The position numbers and the translations under genes are program-made. 34,116 nt of DNA from Alphaproteobacteria bacterium (lineage in GTDB: Bacteria; Pseudomonadota; Alphaproteobacteria; Puniceispirillales; UBA1172): the NCBI GenBank assembly GCA_016778985.1, contig JADHOM010000024.1, positions 1-34,116 on the forward strand, in the 5' to 3' direction. The notes below the pieces were generated by a model that did no database searches, was not told where the DNA came from, and saw nothing but the letters and a program-made list of their open reading frames with translations. Numbering within the stretch: the stretch's first letter is position 1; every line of letters begins with the position of its first letter. Positions 18,454 through 26,870 of the stretch are shown here, one piece after another.

Positions 18454-18993
18454 ATGACACAACAAGGCATAACACTATATCTTGGCGGCGCCCGTTCAGG
18501 CAAAAGCATGGCGGCTGAACATTGCGCGTTGACACTGGCTGCCGATACCGGCCAATTGCCCTATTATCTGGCCACTGGACAAGCCTTTGATGATGAGATG
18601 AAAGCCCGCATTGCCCGTCATAAAGACCTTCGCCAAGGGCAATTCCAAACTATCGAAGAACCCGTTGATCTTGCCAAAATAATCAATTCCCTAGCCTATC
18701 AAACCGATAGCAAGAATAGCATTATTCTGATTGATAGTGTTGGTATCTGGCTGACTAATCTGATGTTGGCAGAAAAAGATTGGTCTGAGCCATTAGATGA
18801 AACCATTGCCGCCATTACAGACGGCGGCCATCATGCGGTATTTGTATCAGATGATGTTGGTGGCGGTATTATTCCAGAAAACGCTATGGCACGACAGTTC
18901 CGTGACCATATGGGCTTGATTAATCAGCGTATAGCCAGCGCAGCAAAGCATGTTTACTTTGTTATTGCTGGGATCGAAACAAAACTTAAATAA
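18454..18993 (+). CDS. cobU: Adenosylcobinamide kinase/adenosylcobinamide-phosphate guanylyltransferase
   Basis: This bifunctional enzyme (CobU, or CobP in the aerobic pathway nomenclature) phosphorylates adenosylcobinamide and then adds GMP, giving AdoCbi-GDP for CobS. The 179-residue protein has the normal length. The P-loop GGARSGKS is at 11-18, and His56 in RIARHK corresponds to the guanylylated histidine. SVGIWLTNLM (95-104) and IIPENAMARQFRDHMG are family blocks, and the end AGIETKLK matches the family C terminus. One deviation is Asp133-Asp134 in VSDDVG, where most homologues have Asn-Glu. Only a weak GAG precedes the start. It is the first gene of a four-gene cobalamin operon. Confidence 0.95.
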   Translation: MTQQGITLYLGGARSGKSMAAEHCALTLAADTGQLPYYLATGQAFDDEMKARIARHKDLRQGQFQTIEEPVDLAKIINSLAYQTDSKNSIILIDSVGIWLTNLMLAEKDWSEPLDETIAAITDGGHHAVFVSDDVGGGIIPENAMARQFRDHMGLINQRIASAAKHVYFVIAGIETKLK

Positions 18994-19004
18994 GGTTCTT
19001 GAAT

Positions 19005-20021
19005 ATGAGCATTACATACACAAGCATTGATCACGTCTCAACCTATATCGCGCAGATGCCAATGACCGATATTAATATGGTAGAGGCGGCGGTGCGTCGG
19101 CAAGGGCAACTGACAAAACCCCCTGGCTCACTTGGTCGGCTTGAGGAGATAGCGATCTGGCTGGCTGGCTGGCAAGAACAGGAAAAACCAGAGATTAATG
19201 CACCGGCATGTTTAATCTTTGCTGGCAATCATGGCATCACCAATAAAGGCGTGTCAGCATTTCCATCAGAAGTCACCGAACAAATGGTGCTAAACTTTCA
19301 GCATGGCGGGGCCGCAATTAATCAGCTTTGTCAAACCGCCGGCGCTAGCTTGAATGTCTTTTCCCTATCGCTCGATAAGCCTACAGCGGATTTTTCAGAA
19401 GAGCCGGCGATGAGCATTGATGACACGCTAGCGGCGATGCAAATCGGGGCGGATGCCATCCCAGACAATGCTGATCTTATCCTTCCGGGTGAGATGGGGA
19501 TAGGCAATACCAGTTCTGCCGCCGCGTTATCGCATCTGGTCTTTGGCGATCATGCAGCAACATGGACAGGTCGCGGTACTGGCCTTGATGATGAACGACT
19601 GGCGCATAAAACCGCTATCATCAAGCAATCCGTCGCTCGTATTGGCGACAGATCGCTTGATGCGGTGACGATGCTATCTGAACTTGGCGGCAGAGAGCTA
19701 GCCGCTATTGCTGGTTGTGTCCTTGCCGCGCGCCTGCGCCGGATACCTGTTCTGCTTGACGGATTTATTTCAACGGCGGCTTGCTTGCCGCTCTGGGCTG
19801 CCAATGAACATGCCTTAGATCATTGCCAGATTAGTCATTATTCTAAAGAACCGGGGCATCGACATGTTATTAACGCCCTTGGCAAGCCAGCAATTCTTGA
19901 TCTTGATCTGCGCTTAGGAGAAGCCAGCGGGGCGGCAATTGCCTTGATGATTGTCAAAGCAGCTCTTTCCACTCATAATGGCATGGCAACTTTTGCCGAA
20001 GCCGGAGTGTCGGATGGATAA
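19005..20021 (+). CDS. cobT: Nicotinate-nucleotide--dimethylbenzimidazole phosphoribosyltransferase
   Basis: CobT activates dimethylbenzimidazole to alpha-ribazole phosphate, the lower ligand of B12. The 338-residue protein has the family blocks KPPGSLGRLEEIA, FAGNHGITNKGVSAFP, GEMGIGNTSSAAAL, GRGTGLDDE and KEPGHRHV. The catalytic Glu306 lies in RLGEASGAA. The ATG at 19005 was chosen because AAGG, which overlaps the cobU stop, is spaced suitably from it. A TTG two codons earlier is open but too close to that site. The gap to cobU is 11 bases. The reading frame ends inside the start of cobS. The gene implies that the cell makes or salvages a benzimidazole-type base. Confidence 0.97.
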   Translation: MSITYTSIDHVSTYIAQMPMTDINMVEAAVRRQGQLTKPPGSLGRLEEIAIWLAGWQEQEKPEINAPACLIFAGNHGITNKGVSAFPSEVTEQMVLNFQHGGAAINQLCQTAGASLNVFSLSLDKPTADFSEEPAMSIDDTLAAMQIGADAIPDNADLILPGEMGIGNTSSAAALSHLVFGDHAATWTGRGTGLDDERLAHKTAIIKQSVARIGDRSLDAVTMLSELGGRELAAIAGCVLAARLRRIPVLLDGFISTAACLPLWAANEHALDHCQISHYSKEPGHRHVINALGKPAILDLDLRLGEASGAAIALMIVKAALSTHNGMATFAEAGVSDG

Positions 20022-20799
20022 CGTCCTTAACACCATATACCGCTATTTCAGCCAATATCAGCGTGATCTGCGTATGGCCGCCATGATCTTAACGCGCTTG
20101 CCGGGGGTTGCGTGTGAATATCCAGAGACAAGAGCCCTCGCCAATAGTTATATGGCGTTTCCAGTCATTGGCGCGTTGGTTGCTGGCCTAGCCGCAATCC
20201 CCGCATCGCTCCTTGCCTTAGCCAATATCCCTGATTTGGCGGTTGTCGCCGTCATGCTAGCAGTGGCGGCCATGATCACTGGCGGTATGCACGAAGACGG
20301 TCTAGCCGATATTGCCGACAGTATGGGGGGCTCTGACCCGTCAAAGCGGCTTATGATCATGCGCGATAGTCGCATCGGCGCATTTGGCGTCATTGCCTTG
20401 ATCCTTATCCTAGCCATTCAACTGGCTTGCCTGACCGCTATGTTGGCAGATGGCATCACGGTAATGATTGGCGGTTGGCTAGCCAGCGCCGTATTATCAC
20501 GCAGCATGATGGCATTGCAAGCTTGGTCATTCGCACCACCAGATAACAGCGGCTTTGCGCATTCTGTGGGCAGACCAGATCAAACCGTCATGCTTATCAG
20601 CTTAGCAACCGGTCTCGTGCTGGCATTAATGCTCAGCGGCTCATTATTAGTATGTATTGCGGCAGGTTTAGCAGGCGTTATCACCTACGGCTTTGGCTAT
20701 CTGCTCATGCAATATATCGGCGGCGTTAATGGCGATGGATTAGGTGCAACCCAGATGCTAAGTGCTAGCATGATTTTAATGGTGATGGCCGCCGCATGA
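20014..20799 (+). CDS. cobS: Adenosylcobinamide-GDP ribazoletransferase
   Basis: CobS is the inner-membrane cobalamin synthase that joins AdoCbi-GDP and alpha-ribazole (phosphate). From the ATG at 20014 the protein has 261 residues, close to the usual length. GGAG 6 bases upstream and an 8-base overlap with cobT support this start. A longer open frame reaches back to 19951 inside cobT and is less likely. The Mg2+-binding block GGMHEDGLADIADSMGG (about 89-105) and the GGVNGDGLGATQ block near the C terminus are the family signatures. Several hydrophobic helices fill the rest. The stop overlaps the start of the next gene (ATGA), so translation is coupled. Confidence 0.95.
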   Translation: MDNVLNTIYRYFSQYQRDLRMAAMILTRLPGVACEYPETRALANSYMAFPVIGALVAGLAAIPASLLALANIPDLAVVAVMLAVAAMITGGMHEDGLADIADSMGGSDPSKRLMIMRDSRIGAFGVIALILILAIQLACLTAMLADGITVMIGGWLASAVLSRSMMALQAWSFAPPDNSGFAHSVGRPDQTVMLISLATGLVLALMLSGSLLVCIAAGLAGVITYGFGYLLMQYIGGVNGDGLGATQMLSASMILMVMAAA

Positions 20800-21425
20800 C
20801 TGATCCTGTTGTGACGCGATTAATCCTGATACGGCATGCCAGAACTCAGTATGATAAATCATGCGTGCCTCCTGAAAATCCACCTCTTGATCCTGAAGCC
20901 AGTCATGATTACGCCTCTATGCGGTCGGCTTTACCTGATAATTATCGATGGCTGATTAGCCCTCTGAAGCGGTGCCAAGATACCGCCAAACACCTTATCA
21001 AAAATGGCGCAAAATTGGCTAGCCGGCAAAATGATGATCGCCTGCGTGAGCAATCATATGGGCTATGGCATGGGAAAAATATTGGCATGTTATGGGAAAG
21101 TGAACTGGCTCAGCTTGATAAACATAACTGGCATTTTCTGCATCCCAATCACGTTCCGCCTGATGGCGAAAGCTTTGCCCAAGTTATGACAAGGCTTGCA
21201 CCTGTTATTACCGAAGTTGCTGATCAAAACACCGTGTTAGTGACGCATGGCATGGTGATCCGAGCCTTGGTTGGTCTAGCCCTAGGGATGCCCCCTGATC
21301 AGTCTTTGTCGATTGATATCGCCCCGTTATCAATTACCGCATTAAGCTATATGAAATCAGGCACATCAGAAACTCCCGCTATTGGCGGTCAATGGCAATT
21401 AAATTATCTCAATTGCGCCTATTGA
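20796..21425 (+). CDS. cobC: Histidine phosphatase family protein, probable alpha-ribazole phosphatase
   Basis: The 209-residue product belongs to the phosphoglycerate-mutase-like histidine phosphatases. The catalytic RHA motif lies at 13-15 (LILIRHARTQYD), and the second-half histidine sits in VLVTHGMVIRAL. SPLKRCQDTA and REQSYGLWHG are further family blocks. It overlaps cobS by four bases (ATGA) and ends the cob operon, which argues for CobC, the enzyme that removes phosphate from alpha-ribazole phosphate or from cobalamin phosphate. Sequence alone cannot exclude another phosphatase substrate, so the symbol rests on context. It converges with hpf, 9 bases away, with no visible terminator between them. 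Confidence 0.82.
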   Translation: MTDPVVTRLILIRHARTQYDKSCVPPENPPLDPEASHDYASMRSALPDNYRWLISPLKRCQDTAKHLIKNGAKLASRQNDDRLREQSYGLWHGKNIGMLWESELAQLDKHNWHFLHPNHVPPDGESFAQVMTRLAPVITEVADQNTVLVTHGMVIRALVGLALGMPPDQSLSIDIAPLSITALSYMKSGTSETPAIGGQWQLNYLNCAY

Positions 21426-21434
21426 TTATCTTGT

Positions 21435-22061
21435 TTACCGGTTACCGCGTGGATCAACCCAGCCAATGCTATTATCATTACGCCGATAGATCATATTTAA
21501 TCCCATATGGCTTTTATTGCGGAACATCATCGCCGACTGTCCAGAGATATCAAATCGCATAATAGCCTCTTCAAGTGACAAGCTCTGAATTGAGTAATCC
21601 ATTTCTGCTAGAATGGCAGGAGCGCCGTTCTCACCATTATTATCCGCATTGGCACCAGTATTAGCATCATCTGTGCTAGTGCTATCACTTGCGGAGCTTG
21701 TATCGGCCTCATCATATGATAAAACCGTCATCGTTGCCGCCATCATATCCTGTTCATGGTGATCCTGATGGTGGTTTTTTAGTCTTCTTTTATAGCGCCG
21801 CAATCGCTTTTCAATATGTTCAGCGGCTATATCCATCGCTTGCTTAGCGTCACCAGCTCTGCCACTTGCCTCAATATCCATGCCTGTGGTGAGGACAACA
21901 TATATCTTTACTGCAAATCCGATTGTATCTTTTTCAAGAGTAACTTTGCCAGAAACCGCACGCGGAAAATATTTTGATACCGCCGCATCAAGCTGTGTTT
22001 CGGCATGATCTTGAAACGCTGAACCTGAGTCCATATTCTTACCAGACACTATAATTTGCAT
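21435..22061 (-). CDS. hpf: Ribosome hibernation-promoting factor, long form
   Basis: Long HPF binds the 30S decoding centre and dimerises ribosomes into inactive 100S particles in starved or stationary cells. The 208-residue protein has the N-terminal RNA-binding domain (about 1-100, starting MQIIVSGKNM and ending KRLRRYKRRLKNHH), a linker rich in Ser, Asp, Asn, Gly and Ala (about 105-155), and the C-terminal dimerisation domain (SLSLEEAIMRFDISGQ...MIYRRNDNSIGWVDP). AAAGGAG stands just before the ATG, a strong ribosome-binding site. In many proteobacteria hpf sits near rpoN and ptsN; neither is seen here. The upstream region carries two inverted repeats that may regulate it. Confidence 0.94.
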   Translation of the reverse strand: MQIIVSGKNMDSGSAFQDHAETQLDAAVSKYFPRAVSGKVTLEKDTIGFAVKIYVVLTTGMDIEASGRAGDAKQAMDIAAEHIEKRLRRYKRRLKNHHQDHHEQDMMAATMTVLSYDEADTSSASDSTSTDDANTGANADNNGENGAPAILAEMDYSIQSLSLEEAIMRFDISGQSAMMFRNKSHMGLNMIYRRNDNSIGWVDPRGNR

Positions 22062-22086
22062 AATCTTCTCCTTTCATATTGATCTT

Positions 22087-22129
22087 GATATCAGCCATTT
22101 TGAGTCAAGTGACAACACAAGCTGATATC
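22087..22129. promoter_or_regulatory. 9-bp inverted repeat with 25-base spacer in hpf leader
   Basis: GATATCAGC (22087-22095) and GCTGATATC (22121-22129) are exact reverse complements, 26-68 bases upstream of the hpf ATG. They could form an mRNA stem in the leader or two half-sites for a DNA-binding protein. Function is inferred only from symmetry and position. Confidence 0.35.
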
Positions 22130-22132
22130 CAA

Positions 22133-22153
22133 ATGATCAAATATATTGATCAT
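22133..22153. promoter_or_regulatory. 8-bp inverted repeat upstream of hpf
   Basis: ATGATCAA (22133-22140) and TTGATCAT (22146-22153) are exact reverse complements around a 5-base AT centre. The site lies about 70 bases upstream of the hpf start. No T-run follows on the minus strand, so a terminator for the upstream oxygenase-like gene is unlikely; an operator is possible. Confidence 0.4.
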
Positions 22154-22195
22154 GAATACAAGAGTAATAAGAGTTTGTGCTTGAATTAGGGCAGA

Positions 22196-22819
22196 TCAGG
22201 TAAGTTCTTGGCGTAAGCCGATTGACAGGCGGCCATCTGTCACCTGATCAACAAAATGAAGTGGACGACCATTATTACCATCACGGCCAGCAAAATCAGG
22301 AGCAGATAATAGCACCAAGTGACCGGGGCTATCATCAATGACCGTGGCACCGTTGCCATCGCGATCCTGACATAAACAGAACCGGGATTGCCCCGCTAGC
22401 GTGATTATAATAACAATCTGACGATAGCGCAGACCATCGCGGTGGATACCTATGCCTTTTGATCCAGAGGGATAAGCCTGCACCGCTAAATCATTAATAT
22501 GATATGGCATTTTAAGAACCGGATGCTGGCAGTTAGCACTCGCTTGATTGAGCCCTTGTTCCAGCAAAAGACAAAGCTTTTCCATCGCGCCTTGGCGCGG
22601 CGCCGGAAAGCAGATATCAAAGTCTTGTGATACAACAATACCCTTATGCGATACCCGATCACGGGCGCGCCGCTTGGGTAAAGCCTCGGCTTCGCTGGTT
22701 AAGCCTGCCAGCTCATCTTCATCAAAAAACGGAATAGAAAGACCAAGGCATTGATCTTGCGATAATTCGCGCAATGCCTCAGTCAAAATATTAAGCCTAT
22801 CTTCGGTTAATGCGAACAT
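22196..22819 (-). CDS. 2-oxoglutarate/Fe(II) oxygenase-like protein
   Basis: The 207-residue product has a pattern fitting the double-stranded beta-helix of Fe(II)/2-oxoglutarate dioxygenases. There is an HxD pair at His126 and Asp128 (IGIHRDGLRY), a strand run RQIVIIITLAGQSRFCL, then DDSPGHLVLLSA, and a distal His188 (RPLHFVD) followed by Arg197 and Arg203 as candidates for binding 2-oxoglutarate. The N-terminal third (1-60) is helical and acidic, then basic (PKRRARDR). No signal peptide is present, so it is likely cytoplasmic. The substrate is not evident; hydroxylation or demethylation of protein, nucleic acid or small molecule are all possible. It stands alone between the aminotransferase and hpf. 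The fold assignment is by motif and is not certain. Confidence 0.65.
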   Translation of the reverse strand: MFALTEDRLNILTEALRELSQDQCLGLSIPFFDEDELAGLTSEAEALPKRRARDRVSHKGIVVSQDFDICFPAPRQGAMEKLCLLLEQGLNQASANCQHPVLKMPYHINDLAVQAYPSGSKGIGIHRDGLRYRQIVIIITLAGQSRFCLCQDRDGNGATVIDDSPGHLVLLSAPDFAGRDGNNGRPLHFVDQVTDGRLSIGLRQELT

Positions 22820-22855
22820 TACCTACTCTAGTCAGATCCCAAAATTAACCCCAAA

Positions 22856-24247
22856 TTAGTTAAGAGAGGCAACCATCTTGTCAACCTCAGGCATGACACT
22901 CTCAATACGGTCAAACATGATATTAATTTCATCTTCGGTAATGATAAGAGGTGGACAAAAGCCAATCCCATCAATCGGCAATGCCCTAACAATAACCCCA
23001 GCATCCTGCACCATTTTCATCACCTTAGCGGCAGTTTTATGCGTTGGGTCAAGCTTAATTCGAGTTCCAGGTTCTGCCACAAACTCCGCCGCCCCGATCA
23101 AACCAACACTGCGAGTATTGCCAACAGACGAATATTTACCCAAACGCGCAACTCGCTCGGCAAATAATGGCGCCAATGCACGGACATGATTGATGATTTC
23201 ACGCTCCTCCATCAGCTCAAGCGTCCGAATTGCGACAGCCGCCGGCACCGGATGCGCCGAATAGGTATAGCCATGACCAAACTGCCCCAGTTTTTCAGCT
23301 TGAACAGCCATGCCGCTAGCCACCTCATCAGACACAAGGACAGCGGAAATAGGCAGATATGCTGATGATAACGCCTTCGCACAAGTCAGAATATCGGGAT
23401 TGAGCCCAAATGTCGTTGACCCCCACATATTGCCTGTTCGGCCAAAGCCGCAAATCACTTCATCGGCAATCAGCAGGATATCGTGCTTTTTCAAAATTGG
23501 CTGGAGAGCCGCAAAATATCCTTCGGGGGGTAAGATAACTCCGCCTGCACCCATTAATGGTTCAGCGATAAAAGCACCGATGGTATCAGCACCTTCTTCG
23601 GCAATCATATTTTCTAAGTCTTGCATACAGCGCTTGACGAAATCGGCTTCGCTTTCTCCATCATGAGCTTGCTGAAAGTAATTGGGTGAGGTCGTATGCT
23701 TGGCAAAATCAAGCGGCAGACTAAAGCCTTGTTGCACATAAGCAAGACCAGTTAGGCTAGACGCTGCCAAGGTAACACCATGATAACCGCCTTTGCGGGA
23801 GATAATCTTACGCTTTTCTGGCTTGCCGATAGCGGCATGATAATACCAAACCATTTTGATCGCGGTATCATTAGCTTCTGATCCTGAATTACAGAAAAAT
23901 ACCTTTTCAAGGCCTTCGGGCGCTATCCCGATTAGCTTTTCTGCCAGATTAATAGCTGGATTATGCGTTTTCGCCGTAAAGCTATGATAATATGGCAATT
24001 CTTCCATCTGTTTGACAGCGGCTTTGACTAATTCCGGCTCACTAAAACCAAATGAAGTACACCACAACCCTGCCATACCCTCAATATAATCTTTACCTTC
24101 ATTATCATAAACATAAACACCCTTCCCCTTATTCAGGATCATGGGGCCTTGTTCAGCCAATTGAGCGGGATTGGTGTAAGGGTGAAAATGATATGCAATA
24201 TCTTTGGCTTCTTGCGAGTTTGGCGCAAATCGTTCTGGTTTATTCAT
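22856..24247 (-). CDS. Class III (omega) aminotransferase, PLP-dependent
   Basis: The enzyme moves an amino group from a terminal amine or omega-amino acid to a keto acid, commonly pyruvate. The 463-residue protein has the fold-type I features of this class: FFCNSGSEANDTAIK (117-131) for cofactor phosphate binding, GGYHG (153-157), the Asp262 of ADEVICGFGRTG that pairs with the PLP nitrogen, and Lys291 in CAKALSSAY as the Schiff-base lysine. The start WCTSFGFSEPELV block and overall pattern resemble putrescine/pyruvate and beta-alanine/taurine-type enzymes. AGGAGG lies just before the ATG. It follows an SDR gene by 54 bases on the same strand, so both are probably one operon for an amine or amino-alcohol breakdown route. 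Substrate is uncertain. Confidence 0.93.
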   Translation of the reverse strand: MNKPERFAPNSQEAKDIAYHFHPYTNPAQLAEQGPMILNKGKGVYVYDNEGKDYIEGMAGLWCTSFGFSEPELVKAAVKQMEELPYYHSFTAKTHNPAINLAEKLIGIAPEGLEKVFFCNSGSEANDTAIKMVWYYHAAIGKPEKRKIISRKGGYHGVTLAASSLTGLAYVQQGFSLPLDFAKHTTSPNYFQQAHDGESEADFVKRCMQDLENMIAEEGADTIGAFIAEPLMGAGGVILPPEGYFAALQPILKKHDILLIADEVICGFGRTGNMWGSTTFGLNPDILTCAKALSSAYLPISAVLVSDEVASGMAVQAEKLGQFGHGYTYSAHPVPAAVAIRTLELMEEREIINHVRALAPLFAERVARLGKYSSVGNTRSVGLIGAAEFVAEPGTRIKLDPTHKTAAKVMKMVQDAGVIVRALPIDGIGFCPPLIITEDEINIMFDRIESVMPEVDKMVASLN

Positions 24248-24301
24248 TTAACTTCCTCCTAAAACTTATCGGTCTTATGCAAATGCTGAGACAATTTCAA
24301 T

Positions 24302-25051
24302 CTAAACATGTTGACCACCATTTATGTGCAATTCTGCACCATTGACGTAGCTTGCCTCATCAGAACATAAGAAAAAAATACTATCTGCCACTTCTTTCGT
24401 TGTTCCAAGTCTTTTCATCGGGATATTTGGTAAAACAACTTTTTCCGTATCAGCCGATATCATATCGGTTTTTATCTCACCAGGAGCTATGGCATTAACG
24501 CGCACCCCCATAGAGCCAAAATCATTTGCCATCTCACGGGTAAGCGCGCTTAATGCGGCTTTCGATGTCGCATATGCAGTGCCAGCAAAATCATGGACAC
24601 GGCTGCCGGCGATTGAGGTAACATTGACGATAGTGCCATTGCCATGTTTGAGCGCATCTGCCAGACCACGCGCTAACATAATCGGGGCAAAGAAATTAAC
24701 CTGAAACACCTCATACCAGTCTTCGATAGGTGTTGCTTTACTATCCATGCGGCCACCATCTTGGGTTTTCGGTGAAATTGCCGCGTTATTGACCAAAGCA
24801 TTTAAAGGCTTACCATCAAGCCTATCAAGAAGCTCAGAAATACCGGCTTCGATGCTTAGGCGGTCGGATAAATTAATCTGCAGATGATCTTCTTCACCGG
24901 CTGGCCAAGGGCAATTTTCGGGAAAAGCATTGCGCGAACAGGTAATGACGCGCCAGCCTTCCTCAGAAAAGCGTTTTACTGTCGCATGACCGATTCCGCG
25001 GCTGGCACCTGTCAAGACAAGCGTTTTTTTATCTTTATCATGATCTGTCAT
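24302..25051 (-). CDS. SDR-family oxidoreductase
   Basis: This is a classical short-chain dehydrogenase/reductase that uses NAD(P)(H) to interconvert an alcohol and a carbonyl. From the ATG at 25051 it has 249 residues; a GTG one codon upstream is also open. The nucleotide-binding motif TGASRGIG is at 14-21, and NNAAIS at 88-93. The catalytic triad is Ser146 (NVTSIAGS), Tyr160 and Lys164 (YATSK). PGEIKTDM and the C-terminal VNGAELHINGGQ are typical. The presence of Arg18 in the loop and of CSRN after beta-2 slightly favours NADP(H). It heads the operon with the aminotransferase and diverges from the GMC gene. Substrate is unknown. Confidence 0.93.
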   Translation of the reverse strand: MTDHDKDKKTLVLTGASRGIGHATVKRFSEEGWRVITCSRNAFPENCPWPAGEEDHLQINLSDRLSIEAGISELLDRLDGKPLNALVNNAAISPKTQDGGRMDSKATPIEDWYEVFQVNFFAPIMLARGLADALKHGNGTIVNVTSIAGSRVHDFAGTAYATSKAALSALTREMANDFGSMGVRVNAIAPGEIKTDMISADTEKVVLPNIPMKRLGTTKEVADSIFFLCSDEASYVNGAELHINGGQHV

Positions 25052-25091
25052 CACATCGCATTTTGTATTGTTTTGTTAGAAAGATTTGCCA

Positions 25092-25105
25092 TAATAGTAC
25101 TATTA
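25092..25105. promoter_or_regulatory. 14-bp perfect palindrome, possible operator
   Basis: TAATAGTACTATTA is its own reverse complement and lies in the 168-base divergent region between the SDR and GMC genes, 41 bases from the SDR start. It is flanked by a looser TTGTTA/TAACAA pair (25073-25078 and 25104-25109). The position suits a shared regulator of both transcripts. The element is AT-rich, so chance occurrence is possible. Confidence 0.4.
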
Positions 25106-25219
25106 ACAATTTAAGGTTAAATGCAACAAGATTTAATCTAGCAATAGTCAACGCATCAAACCCTAAATCAACATTCAGCCAACAGCAAATTATCATATCA
25201 TAATTTTAATGGAATACAT

Positions 25220-26836
25220 ATGAAACAAGCAGATTTTATCGTTATTGGTGCTGGTTCAGCGGGCTGCGTTTTGGCCAATCGGCTGACTGCAGACGGAAAA
25301 ACATCTGTCATCTTGATTGAGGCTGGCGGCGAAGATCGCCACCCCTTTATCCACTTGCCTGTTGGCTATGTCAAAACTATGGTCAATCCTGCTGTCAACT
25401 GGATGTTCAAGTCTGAGCCCGAAGCCGGCACCCATAATCGAAGCATTGATATGCCACGCGGCAAGGTTCTTGGCGGATCATCATCTATCAATGGAATGAT
25501 TTATGTGCGTGGGCAAAGTCATGATTATGATCAGTGGGCGCAAAGTGGCAATAAAGGGTGGAGCTATCAAGATGTTCTGCCCTACTTCAAGAAAAGTGAG
25601 TGTTTTGAAGGTATAACAAAAAAAACGGCTAATCCTGAATGGCGTGGTGGTGATGGGCCTTTGCATGTTCAGCATGTCCGCGAACATTACACCGCGATGG
25701 ATAAGATTCTGGAAAGTGCCCGTGCCGAAGGCTGGCCAACAAATGCTGATTATAATGGTGATGATCAGGAAGGATTTGCCTATGCTCAGACAACCATGCG
25801 CAATGGGCTGCGCTGGTCAACCAAGAAAGCCTATCTGAACCCTGCCCGCAAGCGGCCTAATCTGCATGTCATTAGCCGCGCTATGGCGACTGGCTTGGTC
25901 ATGGACGGTAAGACAGTAACCGGCGTTAACATATCGCAAGACGGTAAAAAACAAACCCTGACCGCCAATGCGGAGGTGATTTTATCAGCCGGAGCGTTCC
26001 AATCGCCGCAATTGCTAGAGCTATCAGGTATTGGTGATCATGATATCCTGTCACAATATGGCATTGAAACCACCCATCATCTGCCCGCCATTGGCAGGCA
26101 TTTGCAAGACCATTATATCTCTCGCCTATCGTGGAAATTGCGTGATCTGCCATCGTTAAACAGCAAGACACGCGGCATCGGGCTTGCTGGCGAAATATTA
26201 AAGTTCATTGGCAATCGCCGCGGTGCTCTGACCATGCCAGCAGGGATAATCATGGGTTTTATTAAAAGCCGTGCTGAATTATTAGGCCCAGATATTCAAT
26301 ATCATATTGCCAATGCCAGCTATGCCAATCCTGCTAAACGTATTTTTGACCGTTTCCCTGGCCTGACTATTGGCCCTTGTCAGCTGCGTCCTGAAAGTCG
26401 GGGGTCTGTCCATATCCGCTCAGCTGATCCATTTGCCCCGCCTGCTATTCGCATGAATTACCTGGATACAGCAGAAGACCAGCGTGTGCATCTGGCGGCG
26501 GTGCGAATGGCACGGAAAATCATGGAAAATGATGTCATGAAACCATATGTCATTGATGAATTGCGGCCAGGCAAAATCGTTGATAGTGATGATGAATTGC
26601 TGGATTATGTGCGGCAAACAGGCGTCACGTTATATCACCCTGTATCGACATGTCGGATGGGCGAAAATGCCAAAATCAACGTGGTTGATGATCGTCTGCG
26701 GGTTCATGGACTTTCGGGTATTCGCGTTGTTGATGCGTCTATCATGCCTAGTTTAGTATCTGGCAATACCAATGCTGCAACTATCATGATTGCCGAAAAA
26801 GCCAGCGATATGATTCTTGCTGATTTGAAACGCTGA
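25220..26836 (+). CDS. GMC-family oxidoreductase (choline-dehydrogenase-like)
   Basis: The enzyme is an FAD-dependent alcohol dehydrogenase or oxidase of the glucose-methanol-choline family. The 538-residue protein begins with the FAD motif [13 protein letters not shown] (about 9-21), then the family signature [19 protein letters not shown] (near 83-101) and [16 protein letters not shown] (second signature). The catalytic pair is His473 in [11 protein letters not shown] and an Asn (516 or 518) in [11 protein letters not shown]. It looks most like bacterial choline dehydrogenase-type paralogues, but these act on many alcohols, and no betaine aldehyde dehydrogenase or bet regulator is nearby, so betA is not claimed. 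GGA lies 7 bases before the ATG. It is followed after 34 bases by the YdhS-like FAD protein. Confidence 0.93.
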   Translation: MKQADFIVIGAGSAGCVLANRLTADGKTSVILIEAGGEDRHPFIHLPVGYVKTMVNPAVNWMFKSEPEAGTHNRSIDMPRGKVLGGSSSINGMIYVRGQSHDYDQWAQSGNKGWSYQDVLPYFKKSECFEGITKKTANPEWRGGDGPLHVQHVREHYTAMDKILESARAEGWPTNADYNGDDQEGFAYAQTTMRNGLRWSTKKAYLNPARKRPNLHVISRAMATGLVMDGKTVTGVNISQDGKKQTLTANAEVILSAGAFQSPQLLELSGIGDHDILSQYGIETTHHLPAIGRHLQDHYISRLSWKLRDLPSLNSKTRGIGLAGEILKFIGNRRGALTMPAGIIMGFIKSRAELLGPDIQYHIANASYANPAKRIFDRFPGLTIGPCQLRPESRGSVHIRSADPFAPPAIRMNYLDTAEDQRVHLAAVRMARKIMENDVMKPYVIDELRPGKIVDSDDELLDYVRQTGVTLYHPVSTCRMGENAKINVVDDRLRVHGLSGIRVVDASIMPSLVSGNTNAATIMIAEKASDMILADLKR

Positions 26837-26870
26837 TCATCTTGACGCTTGTTTAGATATAAATAGGGTA

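Noticed and set aside
19951-20013. Longer cobS frame starting within cobT
   Set aside because: The 21 extra residues would overlap cobT by 71 bases, while the ATG at 20014 has GGAG at the right distance.
21426-21434. Bidirectional terminator between cobC and hpf
   Set aside because: The gap is only 9 bases. GGTAACCGG symmetry at the hpf end is short and has no T-run.
25220-26836. Naming the GMC gene betA (choline dehydrogenase)
   Set aside because: No betaine aldehyde dehydrogenase, BetI or choline transporter is nearby. GMC paralogues act on many alcohols, so only the family was called.
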